DNA from: Linnemannia elongata | Taxonomy: Eukaryota; Mortierellomycota; Mortierellomycetes; Mortierellales; Mortierellaceae | Assembly: GCA_036320915.1 (NCBI GenBank) | Contig: JAXBDG010000006.1 | Span: 1,364,001-1,428,000 of the forward strand | Direction: 5' to 3' | Length of the DNA: 64,000 nucleotides | Part shown: piece by piece, positions 33,701 through 44,112 of the stretch | How positions within the stretch are numbered: position 1 is the stretch's first letter | Layout of the letters: the number at the start of each line of letters is the position of its first letter | Program-made: the position numbers and the translations under genes | The notes under the pieces: model-generated | Told to the model about the DNA's origin: nothing | Seen by the model: only the letters and a program-made list of their open reading frames with translations | Database searches by the model: none

Positions 33701-34631
33701 CAGTAAGTGTCTACTGCTATGGGCGCATTTTTTCTTCTAGGTCAAATATCAGATGGTGAATAACACATTCCATTATCCGTCTCGCATAAACATTAGCGGA
33801 AGATTACTTGTTCGAGGACGAGCAGATGGAGGAGGATTACAATTTTTCATTCAGGGACGTATGTGCCAAGGGCCGGAGCAATGTCGAGAACGGGATCCAG
33901 ATCTTCAAACCTTACGAGTTCTATTGCATAACAACCACCAAGAAGCAGCCTCGCAGTGGACCTTCCTCAACAGAACAAGGACCTTCCTTATTAGACCAAG
34001 GCTACCTGGTGAAAGATACTGTTAGATCGAACTTTCTACCGATGATTAAGATATGTGGAGGAAAGGTGTTGAGCAGGACAAAACCGGATCCGACAAGGAA
34101 AGAGACGACGATCATTATCGGACAGAATGTTGAGGATTGTTCGGAGACCCAGAAGTACATCGCAGATGGATTCAAAGTGATGGACAAGGAGTTTGTTTTG
34201 TCGTCTATTCTTCTTCAGTCGCCAGAATTAGATTTCGAAACGTACGTGTTTTTCATATTTCTTGTTTCTGCTCAAGATTTTTTCATTCAGATTGTGTTTA
34301 GGCTTTGCTTCCTTTCTGTTAACCATATTTTCCACCTCTATTCTTCAGGCACGCGATACCCGTACGGGAGGTTGTTGAATCGGCGAATGCAGAAGAAGAT
34401 GACGATGCAGGAAACCACAGCGACTCGACAACAGCATCTAACACAAAGTCTACCAGAAGCAGAAGCAGGAGTACTTCGGTCGTGCCGTCGATGTCACGCA
34501 GCTCGAGCAGTGTCCGGCCCCAGAGAAGCAGCAGCACCCTCAGCACCTCCTCTACTTCGTCCGCCGTTACCTCCACATCTCCCAGGGACACTGCGACCAC
34601 GGGCAAGAAGAGGGCTACCAAGAAAAAGTAG
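30723..34631 (+). CDS. MDC1/Mdb1-like mediator: FHA domain, SQ/TQ-rich middle, C-terminal tandem BRCT
   Basis: Eight exons: 30723-30918, 31042-31088, 31272-31346, 31472-31552, 31671-33380, 33486-33702, 33797-34241, 34349-34631. They give about 1017 residues. The FHA-like domain starts VAQLKICAF, with GRDPNVCNVWL and YICRVHMYI (about 15-100). The middle (about 135-700) is acidic and disordered, with at least 15 SQ/TQ pairs, typical ATM/ATR targets. The C-terminus has tandem BRCT repeats: GRRTCKLMCAIARGVPIV plus TDDWLKDSISAGHCLP, a linker with YNFSFRDVCAKGR, then IKICGGKVLSRT and FKVMDKEFVLSSILLQ. Order and local sequence fit MDC1, whose BRCT pair reads gamma-H2A; fission yeast Mdb1 is the fungal counterpart. 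The FHA phosphate-binding Ser appears to be Cys. The tail is Ser/Arg-rich and basic. Confidence 0.78.
31234..31270. repeat. Poly-T (27) then poly-A (9) at a 3' splice site
   Basis: T run 31234-31260, one C, then nine A directly before the AG acceptor of exon 3 of the MDC1-like gene. The tract can fold back on itself. Confidence 0.9.
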
Positions 34632-34873
34632 TTTCTCTTTTATCGTTTGATGGTTCTGGCATCAATTCAATTTTCCGCCACGCTCTGTTTGTTAGACCCC
34701 CCCTTGTATTTTACTCCTTTCTTCCTCTACATTGTCCTTCCACATTTATCCTCCTTCCTGATCCCATTAAAGTTCAATGCAAACATGACCAGAATCGAAG
34801 CGACTCTTCCTTCCCCTCTTCAGCTAATACAACAAGAACAAAGAAAAAAATCAAAGCGCGTGAAATCATACTA

Positions 34874-34959
34874 CACTCCTTTTTGCGAAATAGTCCACTT
34901 TTCATAGTAAATGTGAGCCATTTCGACTGAATTGAAAATATTAAGGGTGTTATTCATTT
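34874..34959 (+). repeat. Left terminal inverted repeat
   Basis: 86 bases beginning CACTCCTTTTTGCGAAATAG, identical to the reverse complement of 37048-37133. Confidence 0.93.
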
Positions 34960-35049
34960 CCGTAACGCCTTATTTCCCTGCAATATTGACGCTCATAACT
35001 ACATCGAAAGCATGTCATCCTTACTTTTCACTCCTCTCTCGCTTCCAAT

Positions 35050-37004
35050 ATGGTAAAAAACAGACCCCACACTCGTTTCCGAGGCCCTCCCTTCGTGGAC
35101 ATCACTTCTGTGGTAAACCAGCTCCAGAACGGAGCCTCAACACAAACAGAGGAAGCGGACGCGTTGCACTACCAAGCACTGTTGTGTGCAGCGCGGGCTC
35201 GCAACAACAAGATTGTCAAAAGCCGACCTCAACAGCCTCAGCGGCCTCAACAACCCCGACAACCCCGACAACATCGACAACATCGACAACCTGCCTATCC
35301 AAAAGCCCACAGGGGGGAAGGATTTCCTCTAAGGCGTCGAATGGAATTGGTTGAGATCTTCCGTTATCTTAAGGAGAGCGCCGACACGAATGTTACGGCA
35401 AGCAATTTTCATCAGTTTGTGCGCTTCCCCGTCCCACGGCATTCAATCGTAAAATGGGACAAGGAGTTCGACAAGATCCAATTCGATGTAGCACATGGCC
35501 GAGGCGATAAATGTACACTCTCCAGCAGCCCAGTCGACCTTATACGACACATCATGGACAAGACTGTCCTTGAGTGGCTACTGGAGGTTCGGAAGAGTAA
35601 TGGAATTGTCAGTGGTCTTCGGCTCCAGGCCGCTGCCGAATCCGTTCTTCACATTCTAATGGACGACATTCTCGCCTTCGATGAAATCCCTTTTGGCCGT
35701 CCAATCTCTTTTACATCATCGTGGCGTTCAAGAATGACTCAGGAGTACAGTGTCGCCTACTGCGGTCTCAAAGGAGAAGCGGGATCTGTCGACAAGGACG
35801 CTATTGCAGAAAGGATGAACGAGATTCGTAACATATGCTCCGACTATGAGCTTGACGACATCTACAACTGCGATGAGACTGGCATGTACCTCAAGGAGCT
35901 CTCCACTCACTCGTACACTACGCAGGAGTTGATTAGTGGCGCCAAACCAGAGCGGGGGGAAGCTCGCGTTTCGATTCTTTTTTGTGTCAACGCCTCAGGA
36001 TCTTCGCTTGCCCGAGCAAGAACGGTAGAGGCTTTGAGGCTGCAAGTCATTGGTAAGGATATAAAAACGTCTTGCTTTTGTATCAATATAAAGTAATAAG
36101 AAATGAATTTAATAATCATGTCTGCTTGCTTAACACTCTAGCCGAGCACCTTGCTCGAGGTATCCATGTGTTACCTGAGGTTCCTATTACCTCCATGAGA
36201 CACGGAAATGGATACATGACCCTGGGTCTTTTCAAGCAATGGCTTCATTTGCTCGACGACAGCCTCATTAACAGAAGCCTTCTGCTCATTGACTCGTGTG
36301 GAGCACACGGAAAGCCTAAAGCTAACATCCAGGACCCGCTTGCAGAAGAGACATGGAAACATCTTCGGATTGAGCGCCTGCCACCCCATTCAACAGCCGT
36401 TACCCAACCTTTGGACGCAGGAATAATCAGCTCATTCAAACGACACTATCTCGAGATGCTCAGCAACAAATCAATTGCAAAGGAGTATGCCACTGGCGAG
36501 AAAATCACCAATGGTGAGGCATGGTCACTTATTCCGTACGCGTGGTCGCATGTCACGGCCTTGACTGTGAGGCATTGTTTCTGCAAAGCGGGCGTTCTTT
36601 CACAGGCGCAAGTTGACAAGCTGGAGCAGGAATCAATATATCTGGAAGAGCAACCACCACTGTATCCTCCCGTGACGGACGCGGATGCAAGTCAAGCCAG
36701 GCGACGTTATGTACGATTGATTGCTTCGGTCATGGACGGAGACAAGATTCAGTTTTCCCTCGACAAGAACCAAAAGGACGCACAGGATATGGCAGAGGAG
36801 ATCAGACAGAAGGTGCGCAACAAGATCGCCAAGAGGTACGGCTCGCGAGACAGAAGTTCTTCCGTTGAGGCTGAGGTTGTTAAATTGTTCCAGTCTACGT
36901 ATGAAGGAGACAACTGGGCGACTAGGACGGTCCAGATGCTTAGGGACAAGAGTGCGGACCGCCGAAAAGCAGCACGCCTCTTGATACGAACGTTTGAGGA
37001 ATAG
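35050..37004 (+). CDS. Transposase, pogo/Tigger-like DDE superfamily
   Basis: Two exons, 35050-36052 and 36142-37004 (89-base intron, GTAAGG...CTAG, removing an in-frame stop), encode 621 residues. The N-terminus has a Gln/Pro/Arg repeat (QQPRQPRQHRQ) and a basic helical region (RRRMELVEIFRYLKES, then HSIVKWDKEFDKI) likely to be the DNA-binding part. The catalytic core follows DDE_1 (PF03184): IYNCDETGMYL (first Asp), RSLLLIDSCGAHGKP (second Asp) and PPHSTAVTQPLDAGIISSFK (third Asp), giving a DDD triad as in pogo/Tigger. The C-terminus is charged and helical (KVRNKIAKRYGSRDRSS). No frameshifts are seen. It could be active, but whether the triad spacing is right needs an alignment. Confidence 0.88.
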
Positions 37005-37043
37005 AAGTAATACCGAGAACGCGATCCTTTAAATCCTTGCAGA

Positions 37044-37049
37044 AATAAA
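37044..37049 (+). terminator. Poly(A) signal of the transposase gene
   Basis: AATAAA 40 bases past the transposase stop, its last two bases reaching into the right inverted repeat. Confidence 0.45.
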
Positions 37050-37133
37050 ATGAATAACACCCTTAATATTTTCAATTCAGTCGAAATGGCTCACATTTAC
37101 TATGAAAAGTGGACTATTTCGCAAAAAGGAGTG
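37048..37133 (-). repeat. Right terminal inverted repeat
   Basis: 86 bases ending GCAAAAAGGAGTG, the exact reverse complement of 34874-34959. Confidence 0.93.
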
Positions 37134-37135
37134 TA

Positions 37136-37938
37136 GAAAAGTTTGACAATATGGTATTGCGCTTGAAATCTGGCTTCAACATCTTCATAAACCCCATACG
37201 ACGGCACTACTCATTGTTAGACATAATCTCCTGGAGCCTGCGCAGGATCTGCCAAAAAAAAAAAAAAAAGAGGCGTTCATTCTACTTTTTGAGCGAATAA
37301 GAGTTGCCATCTGATAAGAGCGTGGGTTCTTGGAAAATGCACTCATTCGCCCTCGGGTACGGTTTCGTCCTATTGGTCAGTGATCGTGACAGAATAACGC
37401 GTCAAGGACCTAATATTCACGTTATTGTCAACTTTTTTTTTTTTTTTTTTTTTTTTTTCTCTTTTCGTTGTGATATTTTTCAAAATGGACAATGGATTGA
37501 AAGATAATCCCGGGCCATTATTGTAGCCACAGCGTCGCTGGTATCGGTAGCTGCCGATCATATCCCCCAAAGAGCAACGGTTCCGCTTATTGGGTCGTCC
37601 ACAGAATTGTTGGGCCGAGCCACGAGGATGAGACAGGCATCGCAAGAAGAGGTGTAGAATACGAGAAATGGTAAACACGTTTATACAGGTTGAGAGAAGT
37701 TACTCGATATAAAAAAAAAGGGGGGGGGGGGGGGTTGACTTGGGTTGCATGTTCAATCGGACAAAAGATGAAGCGGAGGAGAGGTCTAAAATGGGGGATT
37801 GCAAGAACGAAGGATGAAAACAAATGTCTACATATGCACTATTAAAAAAAGGGTACAAGAATGAACAGAATCAAAGGCTATGTGTCGCACAAAACAAATA
37901 TGAAAAAGGTATATCAAGGCTAAAAAAATAAAAATAAA
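37136..37938. other. Low-complexity gap with possible decayed coding pieces
   Basis: About 800 bases with an A run (37254-37269), 26 T (37433-37458) and 15 G (37720-37734). Two short plus-strand frames look protein-like but lack start codons: one near 37150-37260 (IALEIWLQHLHKPHTTALL) and one at 37508-37657 (ATASLVSVAADHIPQRATV, ending QASQEEV). They may be remnants of a gene or chance. No intact gene is supported. Confidence 0.35.
37720..37734. repeat. Poly-G tract (15 G)
   Basis: Fifteen consecutive G, directly after an A run. Confidence 0.9.
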
Positions 37939-40746
37939 TCATCGTCCAACCATATCGTCCTCACCACGACGCCACTGCTCCTCCGGTCGCAGGATACCAC
38001 CCTCGTAGTTAAGGTACAACGAGTTGGATCCTTGAACCAGCGTCCGCAATTGCATATCCTCATTGGCCCGTAGCTGTGGCTCCGCGGCAGTGACAGGAGT
38101 ATTAAGCGACGTCGTCGATCTGTGCGTAGGGGTGAGAGGAGTTCTCTCCATGGCGACTGGGACAAACCGTGACATCGAGACCGACCGTGACATCAGAGGA
38201 TACGAGTTGTACCTCTGATGCTGGTGCAATGGCTGTTGTTGTTGCTCCTGAACCTGGGCCTGGGCCTGCCTCTGTTGCTGCTGCTGGTCCTCCCATTGAC
38301 GATGGAGCTCGGCCATGTGCGCAGACTGGACTCGACGGATCTGATGGGCAACGGGCTCATCCCAGACAGGTACCTCACGTAGGTTTGGTAGAGTCCTGCT
38401 CATCATAGTGGCCCGAGGGCTGATTCTCGCCATGATCTCTCCCCGCAGTCGCATCTCGTCTGAGGAGACCATATCGCTGTTATCAACTTGCTCTTGGTGT
38501 TGGAGATGACGGTGAGGGATGGCAGGGTTGCCATTTCGGTCAGCTAGGTCCTGGTCGACGCCAGAATCCGAGTCCGAGTCCGAGCGGTCATGATCACAGC
38601 TAGCAGCGACTCTACTGCTGACAAGATGACAATCACCGGTACGTTCACCGTTCTGGTTGAGGAAGTTCCGGTGAGGGTTGGAGGAGGATGGACTTGACAT
38701 AGCTGCAGAAGATGCGGAAGACGACCAACATAGAGATTCGGGAGTAGAGCTGGCAGGATTGAAGTGGCCCATGGGTGAAGGAATGCTGGGATGATAACGC
38801 AGAGGAAATTGCTCAGGGTCGGTCACAAGTTGCTCTGTAGGAGGAGGAGGAGGAGGAGGAGGAGTGAGGATAGGTGTGATTGAAGAGGTGGTGAAGTTTG
38901 TTGAGAAAGAAGGATAATTGAGAGCAATGGAAGAAGAAAGAGTAGTAACAGAGTTGGCAGGTGCGTCGAGAGAGCCCTTGTAGTCGTTTAAATTAATACC
39001 TCCTGTTACTGTCGTTGTCGTGTTGGTTGTTGTGGTTGTTGCTGCCGTCGAGAGTGTTGGCGACGATGAGGCAGAGGCCAAGAAAGTAGAGGTAAGAGGC
39101 GAAGGAATGAAAGAAGGAGACAGGGACGGGGAGCAGAAGGGATAAGGGGAAGAAGCCTCGTCTATTGTTGTCGAGCGGTTGGGCTGTTCAGGAGAAAGAC
39201 TTCGCAAATTTGCGTCAAGCTTTGTAGTGGCGAACAAGAGTAACGACGACGACGGCAACGAGACATCCAAATACAGCGTGGCGGATGGAAAGGGCAATGG
39301 CGGCAAAGACAAACTAGGGGTAGCAGTGGTGGTAGATGCGCACGGTAAAGGGGAAAGAGCAGTCGTCGGCGTGGCAGTGCAAGTGTGACAGAAAAGGGGT
39401 TGAGAAGAGACAGAGGGCAACGGGGACGAGGTCAAAGAGGGAACCCCTGGACCAAAAACAGACCACTCGTCGTTGTCGTCATGTTTATATAGAGCAACGG
39501 CGGCGGTGTGGGTCGTACGTCGGTCAGGTGTAACATCAGACATAGCAGCAGCAGCATGTGCACAAAGAGGATACGGATCGCCCTTGGTGCGGCTAGCACG
39601 ATCCAATGTCTTGATACTGCTACTGCTCAGACGCGAATCTATCCCTGACCTCAATCTTGGGAACAATGTCTTGTCCAGTGCCGACTCCATCGTTTCCTGG
39701 GCAACTTTCAAATACAACCCTTCTTCTTCTTCCTCCTCCTCTACATCTTCGACATCTTTAACAGCTTTAACATCTTCAACATCCTCTATCATCGACTCCA
39801 TCGACTCCATCGACCGGTGGTCCCCGGAAGGATAGTCCCACAGAAGCTGTTGTTCTTGTGGTGCGTCTGGGTTCAGCCAAAGACGGTCGACTAGACATCG
39901 TCTTGCCCTGCTCCTCGCATCATCCAAGGTGCAACTGTGAGCATGCATCGACTTATTGCGTTTGTTATTTTTGTTGAGACGGGTGCAAGGGTGATGTGAT
40001 GGGAAGGAAGAAGGTGAGGGGGAAGGAGAGGGAGAGAATGAAAAGCGGAGGTAAAATCGCCTCCTGGATTGAGCGAGATTATAGATCGAGATCGGGCCCT
40101 CGATTGGACTAACGACATGGGCGATCTTGACCGAAGGGGACGACGTAGTTGCGACTGTCATAGCCACAGCGTGAGGAAGGGAACCCAAAAGATGATATTC
40201 TGTCTCAAAGGCGATCTGTAGCAGCCCCTTGCATGGTTGCAGAAATGACCCGACTGCAGGTTGTTGTGGTCCAGAGACGAAATCGAATGCAGCATAAGGA
40301 TTTAGTAGGAGATGTAGTGATATGAGCATAGACGATTGTTGCTCCTGTTTTGGAGGCGGTGTTGACTGAGTCGAGGCTGGGTGGTGGTAGTGCTGGTGTT
40401 GACTTTGGCGAGGGCAGTCGACAGAACCATGGGAAGAGATGCATGGGAACTCAGTAATGGCCATGATCGTTGGTGTCGGGTGTTTACAGTTCGGGCAGAG
40501 GCCGAAATGGAATGATTGTTTGCGCTTGTTGTTGTGGTTGCTGGTGAGAGGGTGGGAGGGCTGAGTAGAAAACAAATATGATGGGGAAGATGAAGTAAAT
40601 GAAGAAAAACGAGTGAGAGAACAAGAGGAGGAGGAGTGCATGAAAGCAAAAGAGGAAGTAGATAAAGGGTCTTGTTGTTCAAGCGCCGAGAGACAACAGG
40701 AGCGAGGTGGTGGTGGTGATGAGGTTGCTGTGTTGGCAGTATGCAT
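37939..40746 (-). CDS. Orphan 935-residue Ser/Pro/Thr-rich protein
   Basis: One uninterrupted frame of 935 codons; I do not recognise the family. The N-terminal third has FGLCPNCKHPTPTI (one CxxC pair) and a more ordered, hydrophobic region of about 130 residues (LISLHLLLNPYAAFDF, CKGLLQIAFETEYHLLG, IAHVVSPIEGPISIYNLA). A highly acidic block follows (EDVEDVKAVKDVEDV and a Glu run). The C-terminal half is Ser/Thr/Pro-rich and disordered, with Gln-rich helices near the end (QIRRVQSAHMAELHRQWED) and SYPLMSRSVSMSRF, which could hold phosphorylation sites. No signal peptide or membrane span is clear. The length of the frame in this stop-rich region argues that it is real. The start is the first ATG; a later Met (MAITEFPC) is possible. 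Confidence 0.6.
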   Translation of the reverse strand: MHTANTATSSPPPPRSCCLSALEQQDPLSTSSFAFMHSSSSCSLTRFSSFTSSSPSYLFSTQPSHPLTSNHNNKRKQSFHFGLCPNCKHPTPTIMAITEFPCISSHGSVDCPRQSQHQHYHHPASTQSTPPPKQEQQSSMLISLHLLLNPYAAFDFVSGPQQPAVGSFLQPCKGLLQIAFETEYHLLGSLPHAVAMTVATTSSPSVKIAHVVSPIEGPISIYNLAQSRRRFYLRFSFSPSPSPSPSSFPSHHPCTRLNKNNKRNKSMHAHSCTLDDARSRARRCLVDRLWLNPDAPQEQQLLWDYPSGDHRSMESMESMIEDVEDVKAVKDVEDVEEEEEEEGLYLKVAQETMESALDKTLFPRLRSGIDSRLSSSSIKTLDRASRTKGDPYPLCAHAAAAMSDVTPDRRTTHTAAVALYKHDDNDEWSVFGPGVPSLTSSPLPSVSSQPLFCHTCTATPTTALSPLPCASTTTATPSLSLPPLPFPSATLYLDVSLPSSSLLLFATTKLDANLRSLSPEQPNRSTTIDEASSPYPFCSPSLSPSFIPSPLTSTFLASASSSPTLSTAATTTTTNTTTTVTGGINLNDYKGSLDAPANSVTTLSSSIALNYPSFSTNFTTSSITPILTPPPPPPPPTEQLVTDPEQFPLRYHPSIPSPMGHFNPASSTPESLCWSSSASSAAMSSPSSSNPHRNFLNQNGERTGDCHLVSSRVAASCDHDRSDSDSDSGVDQDLADRNGNPAIPHRHLQHQEQVDNSDMVSSDEMRLRGEIMARISPRATMMSRTLPNLREVPVWDEPVAHQIRRVQSAHMAELHRQWEDQQQQQRQAQAQVQEQQQQPLHQHQRYNSYPLMSRSVSMSRFVPVAMERTPLTPTHRSTTSLNTPVTAAEPQLRANEDMQLRTLVQGSNSLYLNYEGGILRPEEQWRRGEDDMVGR

Positions 40747-41277
40747 TTTTTTTTTTTTTCGGAATAAGGGGTGTTGGTTCTCAGTTGTCGTTTTGTCGTT
40801 TGTTTGTTTTGTTTTGTTTGTTTGTTACTTGTGTGTTCAAAGGAAGGTTGTTCACGTAGTTGATTAAGCTGGGTGGTGGATGTGGACGAGATCGTAATAA
40901 GGACGGAGCGGTAGTGGTTGGATGGAAAAGAGAAAGAGTTGCGACAGCGATAGTAGAAGAGTGAAAGGCTGCAAGAGTAGAGCACGGCAAGACGAGTTCG
41001 ACCGGCACAGACTGGCTTTGTTATGAGCGAGAGAGGAAGAACAAGAAAGGACAGAGTGGAGAATAGGGGGAAAAAAGGAGAAAGGCAGAAGAAAAAAATA
41101 AAAGGTGAGAAAAGGCGGACATACATTTTAAAGATAGGAAGGATTGGAGAGACGGTAAAGAGAGGACAAAGAACGAAGGATGAGAAGAGGTCAGTGTGCT
41201 TGTTATTCAATCGATCCATATTAGAGTCGGACGACAAGGTGGTGAAATTGGGACGCACAAACAAACAAGCAAATATT

Positions 41278-41308
<31 letters not shown>
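41278..41308. repeat. (AGC)10 microsatellite
   Basis: About ten perfect AGC units, upstream of the orphan gene. It is not in a supported coding frame. Confidence 0.9.
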
Positions 41309-41309
<1 letters not shown>

Positions 41310-41578
41310 AGGACAAAAAGCAATTCAGGGGTAGAATCCATGAACCTACAGCCAGCTAGAAGGTAGAGGAAGACAACGAGGGTTGAGGGGGTGTGTGTGA
41401 AAGAGACAATAGATATGAACTGAACGAAGGAATCCAGTAGAAGGAAAGAAGGTACAGCACTAGAAGAGACGAAGAAGGCGAGTACTGTCTTGCAGTGTAA
41501 AAACAAATAACAAGAACACACAGGAAGAGGTCACCGAGGGGAAAGGACAACGAGATGAGGATGAGAAGGAGGGCGAAA

Positions 41579-41605
41579 AGGAAGGAAGGAAGGAAGGAAG
41601 GAAAG
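41579..41605. repeat. (GGAA)n microsatellite
   Basis: About six GGAA/AAGG units in purine-rich DNA. Confidence 0.8.
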
Positions 41606-43031
41606 AAGAAGATTGAGAGGAGGACAAGAATAAAAGAAACATCTAAAACGAAGAAAAGGGAGAGGGCAGGGACAGGCAAACAAACGTGAATGAATGAATA
41701 CAGAATGAAAGGTAAACAAACAATGAGGCAAAAACAAAAAGGGCGACAGCAAAGAGGACAAACAACAGCAAAACAAACAAACAACTCCAAACGAATACAT
41801 ACACACACAGAGAGATCGAAGGAGAGCGACAATCTTGGCCAGTTTCCTCGGACCTCTTCCCTTTTGCTGGCAGAATAGTATTGTAAACTCAAGACTAGCT
41901 GTCGTACCTGCTGGCCGGTACAGTCTCATAGACTATCGCACACACTCACACACATACAGGCACGCAGCAGTGACCATGGCCCTTGCATGCGGTCGTAATA
42001 AACCCACGAGGTGTGACCACATCTGGAGTAATACACATCTGCCCATGTCATCGGGGATCGAACACATGAAGTAACTATTCAATGACTTCAGATATATCAT
42101 TAGAAGTTAGCTCATCGTGTCTTATATCTTTGTGCTCTCATGTTGTCCTTTGTTACAAAAAGTTTTGGCTGACAAAAAAAGAAGCTGGGCACTGACCACT
42201 ACTAATTGCTCTTGTAGAATCCGAAAAACCTATCCTTTGGGAACTGGTGCCCAGAACCTGCTTCGACAAACGCTTGCACAGTAGCAAGCAACGAATCAAG
42301 CCCATTATATTTATGCTGCCAGTCATCCCCTTCTCTTCCTTCACCTTTCAAGTGGAAATAGTGGTTGACATTTCTAGTATTTTCTTACTTCTCTCTCTCT
42401 CCTTGCCATCCATCCAGCAAATCCGTGGGTCTCTCCTTATTTTTTTAATCAATTGCATCCACCACCACTACCACCTTTTACTACCCTATCCATCTTACCT
42501 TCCTTCCCCTTTCTTTTTTCGATGAAGGAGGATCGATTCACACCCTTTTTATTCTTTCCTCTCCTCTTTCTCTACCTTTCTTTTTTCTCCCGACGGCTCT
42601 TCAAAAAACCTACTTCTCCCGCCCATAGTGTGGTTCCTCTTCTCCCCTCACCTCTCTCTCTCTCTCCTATTATTCTTTATCGCAGGACGTTTCAAAGGCG
42701 CGCTATTATTGCCCACCTTTTTTTTCTCCTATCTTCTTCTCTCCTCCCAACTCCGCCCCAAAACCCTCACTCTTTCGCTCAAGAGTCGAACCTGATGACG
42801 CGTTTCAAGAAGCCCTTTTTTCTCCACCCTCCCCTTTCTTTTTCTATCCTTCGTTGTTGTTTGTTGGCCATTTTTGGGACGGGACTAAGGGGTGTTTGTT
42901 ACCATAGTTAACGCACAACAAGAAAGGAACTAAGGAGCTACCAGACTGGAGTGAAAAGAGGGAGCCGTTCCACGCACCGGCGATGAGATCACTGCGACAA
43001 ACCGCATCATCATTTGCAGTTATTACTTTCA

Positions 43032-43062
43032 TCATCGCTTGATCATCATCATCATCATCATT
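43032..43062. repeat. (ATC)n microsatellite
   Basis: TCATCATCGCTTG followed by about six perfect ATC units. Confidence 0.75.
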
Positions 43063-44112
43063 GGCAGCCTTATCAGTCTCACCCCAAATCGGACAATCGT
43101 TGAACTTAATTTGTTCATTTCGGCGAATAGAAAAAATTATATTGTGGGAAAGTTGCAGCTTCAGGTGTTCTTTCGAGGTCTAGAGACGATGACATGTAGC
43201 TACTAGGGTGTGACCTTCATAATCACCAGATTTGACGTAGAGTGCACCTTCTGTTGTTTCTTTCTTGTCATGAGGTCTTGTTGTGATGTCGGATCAACTG
43301 CCTCATTCACTAGTCAGAAAGAAAACGATCACCGGGCATGCTCGTCTTCGCCTTGTTTCTCTGTAATCATCTGAACATATATGAGGTATAGCGCAGTGTG
43401 GTATCATTTCCATGAGATCATTGTTGATATGTTCGGGCATGACAGTTGAATACTCAAACGCGAAAGTTCAGCGCGATGTGTGGTTCCCGATCTAACCAGA
43501 AAACACCAGACACCAGACAACAGCAAAAACAAGAGGACATTGCGAGAAGTTGATGCGGATAATAGGGGTGATAGTGGTCATGAGCATGGTCGTCTTTTTT
43601 TTGTTTTGGACACCTATACGCATTTCATGTCTTTATCTCGCCCTTTCAGAGTGTGAGCTTGGACCAGCTCTGTTCGATGTCCAATTGGTGGACCAATGCT
43701 TTGTTTAGACGTCAATCGATTAGTCCATTTTAGCTTTGACCAAACAGGGATTAGCTCTTCCTTTGTCTTCCTTTCGTCTTGTCCTGTATTAAAAAAATGG
43801 GACGATGACAGGGATGAATAACAACAGGCTATATGTTCGCCTTGCAAGTTGCAGGCTGGAGAAAAAAAAAGGCTAACTCCTGCCAACTCTTTATCCTCAA
43901 ACCCCTACATGCATTCTTCTTCCCTTCTAGCCTTCTCATGCCAAAGCTTTATTCTCCGTCCAATCATGTTCGGCATTGAGGATAACATAGAATGGCTTGC
44001 TTCTCGACATATCGGATTGCCCATTTGATACACCGATATACATGGGCTGCTTTGGTGGAAGTTGATTTTTTTTTACCTAAGTATTTTTTCATTTCGTCGC
44101 CTGGAAGGTCCT

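Larger units (their letters stand above)
34874..37133 (+). mobile_element. Pogo/Tigger-like DNA transposon with 86-bp perfect terminal inverted repeats
   Basis: A complete-looking element of 2260 bases. The ends are CACTCC...GGAGTG with TA on both sides (34872-34873 and 37134-37135), matching the TA target duplication of Tc1/mariner-pogo elements. The first and last 86 bases are perfect inverted copies by eye. One transposase gene with one intron fills most of the interior and is uninterrupted. Perfect inverted repeats and an open gene point to recent insertion. It lies about 240 bases past the MDC1-like stop codon. Pogo assignment comes from the DDE protein and TA sites. Confidence 0.88.

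Noticed and set aside
30723..34631. Assignment of the FHA/BRCT gene as NBS1 (nibrin)
   Set aside because: In NBS1 the BRCT pair follows the FHA directly; here over 600 residues separate them, and the BRCT text fits MDC1 better.
40302..41309. 335-codon minus-strand frame overlapping the orphan gene
   Set aside because: It begins in the AGC repeat (Leu run), overlaps the longer 935-codon frame, and has no domain-like text.
42780..42800. Second TTC-loop-like word (AGGTTCGACTC, minus strand)
   Set aside because: Stem bases do not pair and no D-arm lies at the right distance.
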